From: Carya illinoinensis
Lineage: Eukaryota > Streptophyta > Magnoliopsida > Fagales > Juglandaceae
Direction: 5' to 3'
Length of the DNA: 64,000 nucleotides
Assembly (NCBI RefSeq): GCF_018687715.1
Contig: NC_056762.1
Location: 26,063,364 to 26,127,363, forward strand
The notes under the pieces: generated by a model
What the model was told of the DNA's origin: nothing
The model's database searches: none
Seen by the model: only the letters and a program-made list of their open reading frames with translations
Part shown: piece by piece, positions 21,295 through 33,440 of the stretch
How the letters are laid out: the number at the start of each line of letters is the position of its first letter
How positions within the stretch are numbered: position 1 is the first letter of the stretch
Translations under genes and position numbers: made by a program

Positions 21295-24200
21295 TTACAA
21301 CAACTCTGAAGCCACAACAGACTTAATACACTGAGGACACATTTCAATGTCATAGACATCTTCAGACTCTTCAAAAGCATACTTTGCTAGTTGGTGGGCA
21401 GCCTTATTTGCTTCCCTCTTGACATGAGAAGCTGTCCACTTGATGCTTGAGTTTAGTACTTGCCTTGCATCCTCAACCAGGGAGCCTCCTAGGCTCCAGT
21501 CCACATCCTTGCTTAACAACAGGTTCACTACATGCTTAGAGTCACCCTCAAGACAGACCTGCTCCAGACCAAGTTCCTTGCAAAAAACTGCAGCCACAAG
21601 TAGACCATAAGCTTCAGCATCTGATGAACAACCTTTGAGAGACCTCTGGGCACGGAGACTAACTATAATTTGCCCTTGGGAGTCTTTGACCACTGCACCT
21701 ATGCCAATATGCCCCTCATTTTCTCTAATTGCTGCATCCCAGTTAAGTTTAAACCAGTTCTTCTCAGGTTTCTTCCACCTTTGGATGACTACTCGAGCTC
21801 TCTCATGGACTCCTCCTGATGATGTGATAGATTCTCTATAAGCATTGACCTCCTCTACTGCCTTTTGGAACACTCTTGTGGGGTGCAAGAAACCTTTTCC
21901 ATGGAGGACTTCATTTCTCCTGGTCCAGATTCCTTTCAAAATGACATCACATTGTTCCAGTTTAGTAGCACCTAAAGTCTCTGCAAGGAGTGACCACACA
22001 TCAAAGATGAGATCACTCTGGCATGCCATCTTTTGAATCTTCTTGCTGCTCTGGTTCCAAACATCCTGTGTAGCAGAACAACTCCACAGGGCATGGCTCG
22101 AAGTCTCATGTGCTTGTTTACAGATAAAGCACAAATCATCACCCACAATCTTCCTTCTCTTCAGGTTTGCCATGGTTGGTAATTCTTCACTACACGCTCT
22201 CCACACAAGCATCTTGACACTTGGGGGGATTCTCATCTTCCAAATTCCCTTCCAAACTTGCTTGTCCCGAGCTCTACTTGATGGCTCTCCTTCCAATTCA
22301 TCCTCCAACTGTTGATGGAAATGGTAACCACTCTTCACTGAGTATTGTCCATTAGTAGTATACGGCCATACCATCCTGTCTTCTCTCCCTCCTATGCTTA
22401 TTGGAATGACTTTGATTGCTTCAACCTCCCTTGCTGAGAATAGCTGCTATAGTAGTGGGTCCTTTCAGGTTTTTAATTATGCATCAATGAGATCACTTAC
22501 CTGTTCACATCAGCACTCCACTGGTCGATGTGATACTATCTGGAAGGCAGGGAGGGAAAGGACCCAACTATCATTCCATATGTGCACCTTGCTTCCATTC
22601 CCTACCCTCCACAGGAGGCCTTTTTTCAGTATTCCCAAACCTGCCTGGATACCCCTCCATGCAAAAGATGGTCTTGACCCCAAATGTGCTTCTAACATAT
22701 TAGTCTTACTAAAATACTTTTGCTTGAGTACCCTTGCAGCTAGAGATGTTGGATTCTGAAGGATTCTCCACCCTTGCTTTGAGAGTAAAGCTAAGTTGAA
22801 ACTCCTGAAATCTCTAAAACCAAGCCCTCCACTCTCTTTGCTATGACTAATCTACTTCCATTTGACCCATTAAATCTTTGAGGTTTCCTCATTGTAGCCC
22901 CACCAGAACTTCCTGAGTAGTTGATTCAGCTTTCTTGTTATTGAGCTTGGAAGCAGAAAAATCCCCATGGAATAGGTAGGAATGGCTTGCAATACTGCTT
23001 TGAGAAGGACTTCTTTACCTACTGCAGATAGGAACTTAGCTTTCCAATTAGTAACACGAGCCCATGTTCTGTCCACAAGGTTATGGAATTCTGCAACTTT
23101 TCTTCTACCCACAAGTGCAGGTAAGCCCAGGTACCTTTCAAAATTGCTACAAGAGTTGACCCCGGCCAGCTTCAGAACTTGGTCCTTAACACCTTGTCTG
23201 GTATTCTTGCTAAAGAAAATAGTAGACTTTTCTTTATTGAGCACCTGGCTTGAGGCTCTCTCATAAGTTGTGAGGATGTCAAGCACAGTAAGGAGCTTTT
23301 GAGGGGTAGACTGATAGAAAAGAAGGCTATCATCTGCGAAAAATAGATGGTTGACTGAGATAGGGCCTCTTCCTATTGGTGCAGGTGTTATCAGGCCAGA
23401 CTGTTCTGCATTATTCAATAAGGCAGTGAGAGCTTCAGCACACATAATGAAGATGTAAGGGGACACGGGATCACCTTGTCTAAGGCCTTTAGAGGGTCTA
23501 AACTTCCTTTGAGCTTCCCCATTAACCAGGATCGAGTATGAAACTAAGTTGAGACAGGATTGGATGAGGTTAATCCAGTGGATGGGGAATTCCATCTTTA
23601 CCATTACTGCATTGACAAAACTCCACTCTACCCTATCATATGCCTTACTCATGTCTAGTTTTAAGGCCATACACCCTTTTTTTCCTGACATCCTAGACTT
23701 CATAGAGTGTAAGGCTTCATATGCAACTAGAACATTATCTGATATGAGTCTATTAGGCACAAATGCACTTTGATTCAAGGAGATGCGTCTAGGTAGTATC
23801 CCTTTCAACCTATTGGCAATGGTTTTAGAAACAATCTTGTAGACAACATTGCAAAGGCTAATTGGTCTGTATTCACAAACTTTCTTAGCACTTGCAACTT
23901 TTGGAATGAGTGATATATAAGTGTCATTGACTTCCTGAAGAGAACCATCATGGTTGAGGACCCGTAGAGCAAACTGACAGACTTCATTTCCCACCACCTC
24001 CCAATGTTTCTGAAAGAAATGGGCAAGGAACCCATCAAGACCTGGAGAATCTAGAGGGTTCATTTGAAAAGCTTCTTATCTCTTCCTTGGTGAAAGGATT
24101 TTTGAGCCACTATTTCATCTCATCATTCAGTTTTGATTTCATTACCCCCAAACACTCTTCAAAGCCAGATGGGCTAGAAGTACTAAAGAGGGAAGAAAAA

Positions 24201-25401
24201 TAACTTTTGAATACCTTCCCTACTTCCTCCTGCTCAGCAACTGTCCTCCCTTGAGGGTCCTCCACACTTTTGATAGTGTTTGTCCTTCTTCTTTGAGATG
24301 CATGTAGGTGAAAATAACGTGTGTTTCTATCCCCAAACTGTAGCCAGTGCTGCTTGGCTCTCTGACTCCACTTTAGCTCCTCAGCAGACATTGAATTTTC
24401 TACTTTTTTCTGTAACTGAATCATGGAAGGGATATGTCACCCAGTACCAGTTTGTTGGAGGTGTCTAATCTGGTCTAAAGCTTGTTTGGTGGTCTTGTGG
24501 TTGGCTAGCTTAGTTCCTTGCTGCCACTTCTGTAGACCCTTTTGGCATGACTCCAGTTTATGTCTCATAGTACCTGCATCATTCCCACCAAAGTTAAGGC
24601 TCTTCCACCCCTCAGCAACAATTCTTTGGCATTCTTCACTTAAATCTCAGGTTGCTTCATACCTAAAGCAATACCCCTTCCTCTTCCTACCACTGCTTGC
24701 TTCTGTTTTGTGACATGTAATGGGGAGTGATTTGACTTTACTGCTGCTAGTACACTACAGGTTGCATTACTGAACATCAGGTTCCACTCTTTGTTTGCCA
24801 TTGCTCTGTCTATGCGTTACTTTGTGAAATCCCTCCCACTTTTGTTGTTTGACCAGGTAAATTGAGGACCCTGAGAGTGGATGTCACTGAGATCACATTC
24901 TTCTACTACTTTTTTGAAATCTTCTATCTACTTGTAAGGTCTTCTAGCTCCACCTTCCTTTTCCTTTTGGTCCAATATTTCATTAAAGTCTCCAGCACAG
25001 AGCCAGGCAGTAGGAGGGGAGGGTTTTAGCATTTCAAGTAGAGTCCAGCTTCTCTTCCTTTTTGCAGTTACAGGATGTCCATAAAAGCCTGTGAATTGCC
25101 ATGTATGGCCTATTTCAACCTCATTTACCAATGCACTTATGTGCCATTTTGTGTAACTAATGACATTGACTTGCCATTCCTCCTTCCACAGAAGAGCAAT
25201 TCTTCCACTCAGGTTAACACTATCGACTGGAAAACACCTATACATCTTCAACAGCAGCCTCACTTCCTCAAGTTTTTGTTTCCTGCTCTTTGTTTCCATC
25301 AAGAAAACTAAGAGTGGGCTCTTTTCCTTAATAAGATTCCTAAGGATTCTAACTGACCGAGGGTTCCCAAGCCCTCGACAGTTCCACGTTAAGAGACTCA
25401 T
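21295..25401 (-). pseudogene. LINE-2 ORF2: endonuclease-RT-RNase H, lightly damaged
   Basis: ATG at 25401 begins MSLLTWNCRGLGNPRSV, the APE-like endonuclease (25401-24928, GDFNEI near 24.98 kb). A stop and a frameshift follow before the open block 24424-24110. RT is open from 24063 to 22870 for 397 codons: DYRPIS-type EYRPISLCNVVYK, LKLDMSKAYDRVEW, GLRQGDPVSPYIF, and intact catalytic FADD at 23340-23329. In the same frame come the connector (22698-22510) and, after in-frame stops, an open block 22374-21295. That block contains the zf-RVT Cys/His region (CFICKQAHETSSHALWSC) and RNase H with NWDAA, DAEAYG and EGDSKH. Roughly two frameshifts and about ten stops separate it from function. Confidence 0.9.
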
Positions 25402-26944
25402 GGATTATGGTAGGGTTGGGTACCAGCCACTGCCATTGGTTGATAGTTTTCAATTTGATCCACCGTTCTCTTTTGTTTCTTCCTCTCATGTTCTTGCTCA
25501 TCAATGTGTCTTTTGAGACTGCCTCTAGTACAAATCTTTATGGGGTTATTAGAGATTTTTGTTAAGGTTTTCCTATTGTTCTGGTTAGTGCTAGTAGCCC
25601 TCTCTCTTGCAAGCCTTTTCCACTTCCTACCCATAGTGATCTCATCCTTCTTGATAGAATCCTTACATGAATTAGCATGTTGTTTGATAGCACCTAGTCC
25701 CTTCCAAGTGCCTAGTTCTATTTGAACTCCCTCGTGTTTTCTATCTTTTTTCTGTGTTGCTTGCTGCTGTGTTGTTTTAAATTTTACTACATCATGCTGA
25801 AAATTACTTGTGTCAGGGTCCAAATCCATTCCTTTTACTTGTGTATGGGCTTGGTCTTTAGAGTCAACTTCCAGGCTGGCTGTCTCTTGCAAGTACAACC
25901 CTAGAGGCACTTTTGGGATTGGACTTGCAAGTCTCTCTTCACTGGGAAAGTCAAATTTACCAGCTGTAAAGTCCACATTGGTTGACTGCATCCTTCCTTC
26001 CGTGTCTTACCTACTCGAGGGTCATGTTCCAACTTTCCTGCTTCTGTCATGTCAAGCTCGTCCGAATCTTGTTCATGCACAGCCTTCTGGTTTCCCGACC
26101 TGGGTTCTCCCCTTGTGCCTGTACCACTCCCTTCTTGTTGCCTTTGGTGGCGGTTGCCACCATGAGAGCCACCATACTTGCGATTGTCGAAGATGTTGGT
26201 ATGCATTAGTTGAGCTCTAAGCCAAGAGCCAAACTGTTGTGGATGACTCTCTCCTTCATGTTGCTCATACCTCTGTCTCATGCAGTTTTTTCCTTTATGG
26301 TAGAGAATCCCACATTGGAAGCAAAAACTCTGAAGCCTCTCGTATTTGAATGAAATCCAGTGTCGTTGGTTATTAACCATCATCCATTTCCCTCTTAGCA
26401 ATGGTTTGTGAAGATCTATAGCCACTCTAACCCTCATGCATCGACCCCATGCACGCCCATCTGACTCAGTTTCCACTCTAATAACATGACCAATAGATGC
26501 TGCTAACTCAGTGCCGATATCTTCTGTCATTGTTGCTAAAGGTAGGTTGTGCATTTGTACCCAAAAGGGCTCATAGCGAAGATTAAGGTTGTTAATGGAC
26601 ACTGAACCATCCAGCTCTTGCAGCGTTAACAGGCTACGATCAAAGAACCAGGGCTTCCCACTTAACACCTTATCTTTGTCCTCCAGATATTGGAACTCAA
26701 TCAAGAAACACTGGTCTCCTAGTTCCTTGTACCTTACCCAACCCACCAACCGCCATATTTGGGACATGGTAGTTCTGAAAGCCTCACTGTTGACACTCTT
26801 CTTCGTTAGAGCTCTCCCAACTATGCAGTGTTTCCCTTTCACATCTCCCTGTTCAATCCCCTCCTGCTTGACATGGAAGCAGGCGCTTTCTTCAGTTGAG
26901 AGATTTAACCTCTCCCAACATTTTGCTAAATCCTCCTCCTCCAT
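25398..26944 (-). pseudogene. LINE-2 ORF1: RNA-binding protein with CCHC knuckle
   Basis: Starts at 26944 with MEEEDLAKCWERLNLSTEES and stays open for 347 codons. It has a DUF4283-type N-terminal domain (about residues 30-180, including WVRYKELGDQCFLIEF and GKPWFFDRSLLTLQ), then a CCHC knuckle (CFQCGILYHKGKNC, about residue 208) and QFGSWLRAQ. Near 25990 a one-base slip in a ggaaggaagg tract moves the frame. The remaining Lys-rich C-terminus (MQSTNVDFTAG... to ...YHNP) is open to TGA at 25400-25398. ORF1 coats element RNA in the RNP. Total would be about 515 residues. The stop overlaps the ORF2 ATG as ATGA. Confidence 0.85.
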
Positions 26945-27101
26945 TTCTCCAGTTACGGCTAGACAAATGAACTAAGAAAACTCTCGAACACGAAACTAAA
27001 CTCACAAGCTGTGAGACCGAAACCTCCATGTGACTTCAAAGAAGGTACTAAAGCCTTACTCTATCTCTAGAGAGTAGAGAAGACACTCCATTAGTAAAAC
27101 A

Positions 27102-28829
27102 ATCATTATCCAACCTTTTAAATCTTGGAAATTTGATTGGGCCAAGAAAAATTGAATTTGGGCTTGATAGCATCTCAAACCCTCTTTAAACCCCAAATTG
27201 AAGCCCCCTTGGTTGAGGCCCACCAAGGCCCACAAATTTGGCCACCTTGGCAAGGCTTCCTGAAGAAGTTTCCTCCCCCACATGGCAGACCATTCACTGC
27301 TCTTGGCTGCACCCAATAGTGCCTTGATGAGATGAAGAAACCCACCACATCAACCTCCATACCTCATAGCTTCTGCAGGCTGTCGTTTGCCCCTCACTAT
27401 TCTCTACTTTATGTCACATAGTCACCTCCAATCAAGGTCATTCAGGTCCATATCTCCCCCATACATAAGCCTTGAGTCGTGCAAGACACACTTTCTTCCC
27501 TTTCATCACTTCTTCACCCCGTTCTTAGAGAGAAACCCAAAAGAGCTCTCTCGGACAGATTTTTGGGTCCTTTTGCATGGAGCTTTTCAACCCTTTTTAG
27601 TATTTTCACACGATGACTACTTCATAAAAGTTGTTCTTCTTTGAGTCTAGTTTCCATAGATATATTATTTGTATCATTCCATGGTCATTTGGTTGGTCGA
27701 AAGTATTTTTAACCATGGAAAGCTCATTCTGGACGTGAAACTGGAGAGTATGTTATGTTTTGAAATTTTTGACCAAGCTAATGGACATATCTTGGTCTGA
27801 AACTTTTACGGAGTGTTGTTAGCATGTAAGTGTTCATTGAACTTTTGCTGTATGAATAAAGCTTTTGATGATAAAATTTCTTAGATATAGAAACTTGAAA
27901 ACTGGAAGTGGAAAAACAGTTTTTATTTGGAGAAAATATTTCGTGGTTTGATCTTACTCTAATGGCTTTGATATTTTTATATGATGATCCTAAGTCTCTT
28001 ATTTTCATGTTAGGATGTTATTTTGAAGATATTTAGTATTAGTTTCAAAGATATGATTTTTCTATGCAAAAGGATTTCAGTTAGGCCTAAGATTTGATGT
28101 TTTTGGATTAGATCCATGTTTTATTGATTTTTAGCCATGTAATTTTAAGTTTGATGGTTGGATATTCTTTAGGACACATTTTTAAACCATGTGATGCTCT
28201 ATTCGAAGATCTCACCTTCTTAAGCTATTGATCAAGAGATTTATCAAAGCTGGTTGAGGAAAAACTCTAAGTGTTATTTTGTGATTTTTGTGACTCTATT
28301 TTGATGATTTAAAACATGATTGATCTTAGGATGATGCTATGAATATGTTCGAAATAAGATTTGATTTTTTTGGAATTCTTGGGGATGTTTTGATTTAGGG
28401 ACAAAGCTTTTGATTCAAGTGTTTGGATCTTTTTACAAAAATGTTTGGTGTTGATTATTAGTTTTTTTAAATGGATGTTTTAGGATAGGAAGATATTTGT
28501 TACAAAATTTTGGTTTAAGCATGAGTTTCGAAGTTGGAAGGAATTGCAACAAAAATCAAGAGAAATAGCCTATGGATGTTTTGGTCATAGTGTGTTTTTT
28601 TTAGTTGTGATTTGTTTTATTTTTTTCTGAGTTGATGTTTGATTTTAGGACAAAATTTACGTGAGAAATGTAAATTTTGAAAATTTTTGGAGTTAGGATG
28701 CGAAATCCTTAAGTTAGGGGTAAAACGGTCATTTTCTCACAAGTAGAGGGTAAAATGGTAATTTTACTCTAAGTTGTTTCTTTTGCACATTTCTAATTGT
28801 TAGTAATTAAATTTTTAACTTTTAGAATA
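27102..28829 (+). repeat. LTR-D (3' LTR), second part, truncated
   Basis: Resumes with the second target-duplication copy (27102-27119) and follows LTR-C from about 14760 to 16360, including 'gagagaaaccca' near 27.53 kb and 'ttaaatttttaacttttagaata' at 28.81 kb. Similarity then stops, and the last 2.1 kb of the LTR (repeats, hairpin, CA end) is absent. A small internal deletion near 27.92 kb and an extra block near 27.95-28.10 kb distinguish the copies. Confidence 0.85.
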
Positions 28830-30423
28830 ACAATCCCATAGTGAGATTGTAGTCACATAACTGAAGACTATGGTAATTGTAATCACTGTATTTTATATTA
28901 AAGTGGTTGTTGGGGTAGTAATGGAGATTCGAGAAGAGCCATTTGTAATGTCACTAGGAGGGTTAGGTGTGTCGAGGTTAAAAGGGTTGCATTGGATAGC
29001 ATGCATGGCTCAGGTGGTACGATGAGGCGTTGGGCGTCCAAGGTAAGTGCAACTAGAGGAGTTTCATGTGTGGCAAATTCCTTGATTTTAGGGGTTAGAT
29101 GACAAGAATGTTGCATGAGAAGATGACAATATCCTAAAAAATTGGGGTGAAGGCGCCAATCATAGTTGTGGCCGGCCATGATCCTTATATTTAGGGATTT
29201 ATTTAATTTTAATATGTTTTGTTATTTCCTATTTTAATTCCTAGTTAATTTCCTTTATTTTAGGCATTTGATGTCGTTTCTCTAAAATTAGGATTCTTAA
29301 AATTAAGGAGTGGATCAAGAGTGAGATCTAGATCTAGATCTAGATGTAAGGAAGAGATGGGAATGCATGTGGCGCCAACCCTAGGGGGGAATTCCTATTT
29401 TTAGTTTGCTTTGCATTTTTATTTCAATCAATTATGTTATGTTATTCAATAAATGAGAATTTTCTCTTCAATTCTTTTGAGAGTTAAGTGCTAGCCCGAG
29501 TTAGTCTTGATTTTCACCAACAAACCAACTTAAATCTTTGTGTTGGCTTGAGGAAATCCTAGATCTAGCCAACCAACAACCAACAAACCTAGATCTAATC
29601 ACCCAACACGCCAATTACAAGTGAGTGAGAGTGAAGCTTCCATTAGGTAGTCCATTGCCTCATCTTTACGATCTTATGGTAAAAAAGGACAACTCTTATA
29701 ATAAAAATCTAGATAAAAAACCTAGATCCATCGCGTTATAAATCATCGCAAGACTCCACTCTCCTAAAGGAATAGATGTGATTGATAGTAAAAGTAAAAA
29801 AAGTGGGACTCATGGGTTGAGATGGAAAGAGACAGTCAATGGACTAAAGAGGGGGAGCTGATCATCGGGCGCCAACGGTTTGATTTGTTTTTTTTACTAA
29901 ACTTTTTGGATATAAAAGTCTCCCAAAAAATTTAGGAAAAGCAGTAAGATAAAGGTAGAAATTGATGGATTACAATTTAGACCAACTTCAGTAGACACAA
30001 GAATCTGTGACAGTGCGTGGGACCCATGAGCCTGTCTACGTTCAGTAGCAACGTTTGGACATGGAGGATCTGATGGTGGTGAAAGAGGAGGCTTGTGAGA
30101 CCAACGGGCAGCTATGGGCGGGGCGTGAGTGTCATGTGCAAATATTATCAAGAAATTGCTACTTCTCTCTGAAGTATCGGTGGCTTGGGAGCCTTATTGT
30201 ACTACGCGTATCTCTCGAATGTTGCTAGAACACTATAGATTTGTCTTTTTTTACCTTGGAGGAAACAAAACAATCAATGAAGTGGAAATAACCTTATAGA
30301 CAACGTAGGTTCATGGGGAAAGATGAGAGAGAGGAGGAAGTTGGGGAAAGATGAGAGAAAGAGGAGGAAGCTGAGGCTTCCCTCCTCTCCCGCGAGAAAA
30401 TCAAGTTTGGACTTTAGAGACTT

Positions 30424-30425
<2 letters not shown>
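28830..30425. other. Unassigned 1.6 kb, no gene recognised
   Basis: After the truncated LTR come AT-rich and mixed sequences. A GATCTA microsatellite lies near 29329-29346. The stretch 29200-29480 (T-rich, 'aataaatgagaattttc', then repeated 'cctagatctag') has an LTR/leader feel but no repeat partner in the window. Open frames on the minus strand at 28898-29179 and 29897-30151 match nothing I know. Confidence 0.5.

Positions 30426-30472
<47 letters not shown>
30426..30472. repeat. GA dinucleotide microsatellite
   Basis: About 23 uninterrupted GA units. Confidence 0.95.
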
Positions 30473-30475
<3 letters not shown>

Positions 30476-30715
30476 CTTTTCATACGTGCCTTAATACCTT
30501 GGTTTCTAACTCATGGCATATTGTGGGTCCCATAGCCATTTCCTCACTTGTTCATCATGTCTAGCATTGTAATCAATCCAAACCAAGTAGAATTTTTTGG
30601 GTTATCGAATTGAGTTTGACTCATAATTTGAGTTTGAGTTGGCTACGTCGAGCCGCACTTGAGGTGATTAAACTCAAGCTCAAGTCGAGTTCTTTTTTCT
30701 TTTCTTTTTCTTTTT

Positions 30716-31037
30716 TTTTTAAAAATCTTTGCCCCTATACACCCAATGAACTCTCAAATCTAATTAAAGGAGTTCTCTCTCCTTTCTCGCTATTTTGGCT
30801 GTAGCTCACATGCATCTCTTCTTTTTGAATGTTAAAAACATTACATATATATAGTGGGTGGCGTGAGAAGACCTAATTTTTTGTAAGTTTGCTTTAGTGG
30901 AGTGTCAAGCGCACATCTACCTGAAGTTCGCTCGAGGCAAGTCGAGCCACAGTCATGCCAAATCTAGCTCGAGCCAAAGTTGAGCCAGATTTTTGGAATG
31001 GCAGTTTTCAACAGGAAATCTAGCCATCATTCCAACA
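30716..31037 (-). repeat. Copia 3' LTR, truncated
   Basis: Matches 41867-42178: both carry 'acattacatatatatagtg', 'gtgagaagacctaattt', 'gctcgag.c' words and a TTGAAAA..TGCC-type start. On the minus strand it begins TGTTGGAATG at 31037. About 205 bases of R/U5 present in the 5' LTR (35773-35977) are missing here. The match ends in a T/C-rich run at 30690-30718. Confidence 0.8.
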
Positions 31038-31052
31038 AATCTCCACCTTGGC
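31038..31052 (-). other. Copia polypurine tract
   Basis: On the minus strand gccaaggtggagatt directly precedes the 3' LTR start TGTTGG. This resembles the usual copia tract ending ggagatt. Confidence 0.75.
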
Positions 31053-31099
31053 TTCCGTCGTGCCTTAACAAAATGAATTCTTCCATCAAATCCTTAGGA

Positions 31100-32529
31100 G
31101 ACTCAATTGAAATGCCCTTCAAAATACCAAACTATCCATTTCATAGCCACTCGATGAACTTTATCTAGATTAGCCATACTGCTAACAAAACTCATTGCTT
31201 ATGAAATGTCATGATGAATACAAAACCATTTCATACATAATACTGCCTAAAGAACGGAATAAGGAACATGGTACATCAAATGCTCATCCTTGTCATTTTT
31301 ACGAATGTAGAGATACTAAAAGTTGAAAGTGTGTGGTGAGTGGCGTACTCACTAGTTTGGGATCTATTATTCCAAATCCCTCAAGCACCTTCTCAAAGTA
31401 CTTATGGGATAAGTACAACTTTCTAGCTCTTCTTTCTCTGTAGATATACATTCCAAAAATCCTTCTTAAAAAAAGGCTCAAATCTGTCATCATGAACTCA
31501 TGACTGAATTTATTGTTTAACTTGCTAATGTGTGACATGCTTTTAGTAGCAATGAGCATGTCTCAACATAAAGCAACAAATCAATGAAAGAACCATCAGA
31601 ACACAACTATCATAGTTACTTCTCAAATAACCATGATCAACCCAAGTGTGTGGAAGTGCTTCTACCATTGCCTCAGATTCTTAGGCAATTTAACCAAATC
31701 CCAAGTTTGGTCCTTATGAATAAATCCAATCTCTTCACTCATGGCAACCCACCACTATGCAGACTACTTACTCTTGATAGCTTTTGAATATGCGAAAGAC
31801 CTAATCATCCATATTCTTTGCCATAGTAAGTACTTACACCATCAAATCTTCATCCTATGTGCCATCATCATAATCATGCTCATCACCAATAGCATGATAT
31901 TGAGTGCCACATTGCACTCCTTATGAAGCTTCAATGGCAACTCCACCTTCTTGCCATTATCCTTCTCTTCTCCTGCAGAAAATCAAAGAGAACAATTCAC
32001 CAAATAACAAGCTATGTTGTACACTTCAATCCAAAAAATCTTTAAACAAGCTGGCATTCCAAAATCATATATTTGCCCAGGTATTCCATTTTGCTAAACA
32101 TGCTTACTCAAGATAACCATACCCCTCTCACTCACATTTGAGTGATGTTAGAATCGGGATCGTCTGAAGTCAATACTACAGTTGTACCAATCATCGTACT
32201 ACCTTGAAGAAAATACAGACTATTAGTCTTATTTCCCCTCATTCCATATAGCCTTTGCTGACTTTAACAACTCCACTTTCACCTGTATATTGGAAACCAA
32301 ACGAGTCGAGAGTGCCCAAATATATAAGATTTTTCTTCAAATATGTAATGTGCCAATGCTGGACAAAGTTTGAACAATCCCATCATACATCTTAATGTTG
32401 ATTGAACCAATCCTAATAATCTTCCACGCCATATCGTTCCCCATCAAAATGAAACCACCGTTGATTGATTCATAGGCAGTGAACCAATCTCTTTCGGGAC
32501 ACATATAGAATGTGCAAGTTGAGTCCATA
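31100..32529 (-). pseudogene. Copia pol remnant: protease, integrase edges, RT pieces
   Basis: From right to left on the minus strand: protease (MDSTCTFYMCPERDWFTAYE, about 32530-32337; the active-site triad DSG reads DST) and pre-integrase text (LKKNLIYLGTLDSF, NKTNSLYFLQGS, 32330-32180). Next is an integrase C-terminal edge (KIFWIEVYNIACYLVNCS near 32.0 kb), then the RT start (WWVAMSEEIGFIHKDQTWDL near 31.7 kb) and RT C-terminus (31559-31299: LRRIFGMYI, RRARKLYLSHKYFEKVLEGF, LVSTPLTTHF). The RNase H opening (KVHRVAMKWIVWYF) is near 31.15 kb. The integrase DDE core and the RT YVDD box are deleted. Confidence 0.85.
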
Positions 32530-33266
32530 TGTGGCGCCCCCAAATCCCCACGCCCGAACACGGGGAAATCGAGACGTCCGGATGATGACATCACAGGTCA
32601 CCACCCTAACGACGTGTGCCAAGTGTGTGCAAAGGCAACATATGTACACAAAGAAACACGCAGCGGATAAGCAAGTCAATAATTAAGTACCAGAATTTTT
32701 CTTGTTTAATACAAAGCTATACCAAAACGTACATAAATAAAATATTACAAAACACGCATATAATAAAATATCAAATACAAAGCATAACTTCAGCAACCCG
32801 GCGGAGCCGCATCCTCGGGCTCAGCCTCCTCCTCCTCCTCCTCGAACTCTGCACCAAAAGCTACGGAACCAAAAATGGTACCGCAAGTAAGTAAAACCCA
32901 AACACCACCAGATAAAAACACATAGAACTCAAACAACATGGATGCAAGAAAAACCAATGCACATGCCCCGCAAAACCACATTTTTCCACGCATGCCAAAA
33001 ACCCATTTGGCCCAATAAAAACATATTCTTAAAAACCATACCTCGCCATTATTCCAGATAATGGCCCAAACCACCATTTTCCCAGAAAATGGATTAAAAG
33101 CCTCAAAACCAAAACTCGCCATTTTCCCAGAAAATGGCCCGCATCCGAAAACCATAAAAACAAACCGGTTATGCATGCACCATGATTTCCCCTGGGGATC
33201 ATCCGCACACCCTGGCTCTATGCCACACCGCAGGTAACGACTACGCATGTGACACCTAAACGAGCG

Positions 33267-33440
33267 ATGCCCAGACTCGCGCCCCGCGCGTACCTGGCCA
33301 GGCCATCCTCTAGCCCTCGCCAGCGAAGGGCCACGGAGTCGGTGAGTAGAGCAATGCCCAGACTCGCGCCCCGCGCGTACCTGGCCGGGCCATCCTCTAG
33401 CCCCGCTCCCGTCGTCGCCCAGCGACAACTCAGGGGACGT
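33267..33440. repeat. 87-bp tandem duplication in the solo LTR
   Basis: Unit beginning 'atgcccagactcgcg' at 33267 recurs at 33354. Both contain 'cgcgcgtacctggcc' and 'ccatcctctagccc'. Confidence 0.85.

Larger units (their letters stand above)
21207..27101 (-). mobile_element. LINE-2: near full-length plant L1 element
   Basis: 5.9 kb on the minus strand. The poly(A) tail (T run 21203-21216 on the given strand, shared with the duplication) is at the left and a 5' UTR of about 155 bases at the right. ORF1 and ORF2 are both complete in extent, with an 18-bp target duplication. Defects are limited to a few frameshifts and stops. It inserted into LTR-D after the LTR-C element had integrated. Within the window it is the best-preserved retrotransposon. 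Confidence 0.93.
13907..28829 (+). mobile_element. LARD-like gypsy element with 4.6 kb LTRs (LTR-C/LTR-D)
   Basis: The two LTRs are direct repeats starting TGTAACAGCC (13907) and TGCAACAACC (20335). The first ends ...GTCACA at 18485 and is followed three bases later by a primer site. The second is preceded by a purine tract. Only 1849 bp lie between the LTRs, with a gag start but no recognisable protease, RT or integrase. A very large LTR with a short, mostly non-coding interior is the LARD (large retrotransposon derivative) plan, in which enzymes come from a relative. The LTRs look roughly 88-90 percent identical by eye over their first 120 bases. The 3' LTR is interrupted by LINE-2 and truncated at 28829, so only the 5' flank (actat, 13902-13906) could be a target duplication. 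Confidence 0.8.

Noticed and set aside
30690..30720. T-rich run read as a LINE or transcript poly(A) tail
   Set aside because: A tail of a minus-strand element would sit at its left end, but here the run is on the wrong side of the unmatched DNA, and it is a mixed T/C tract.
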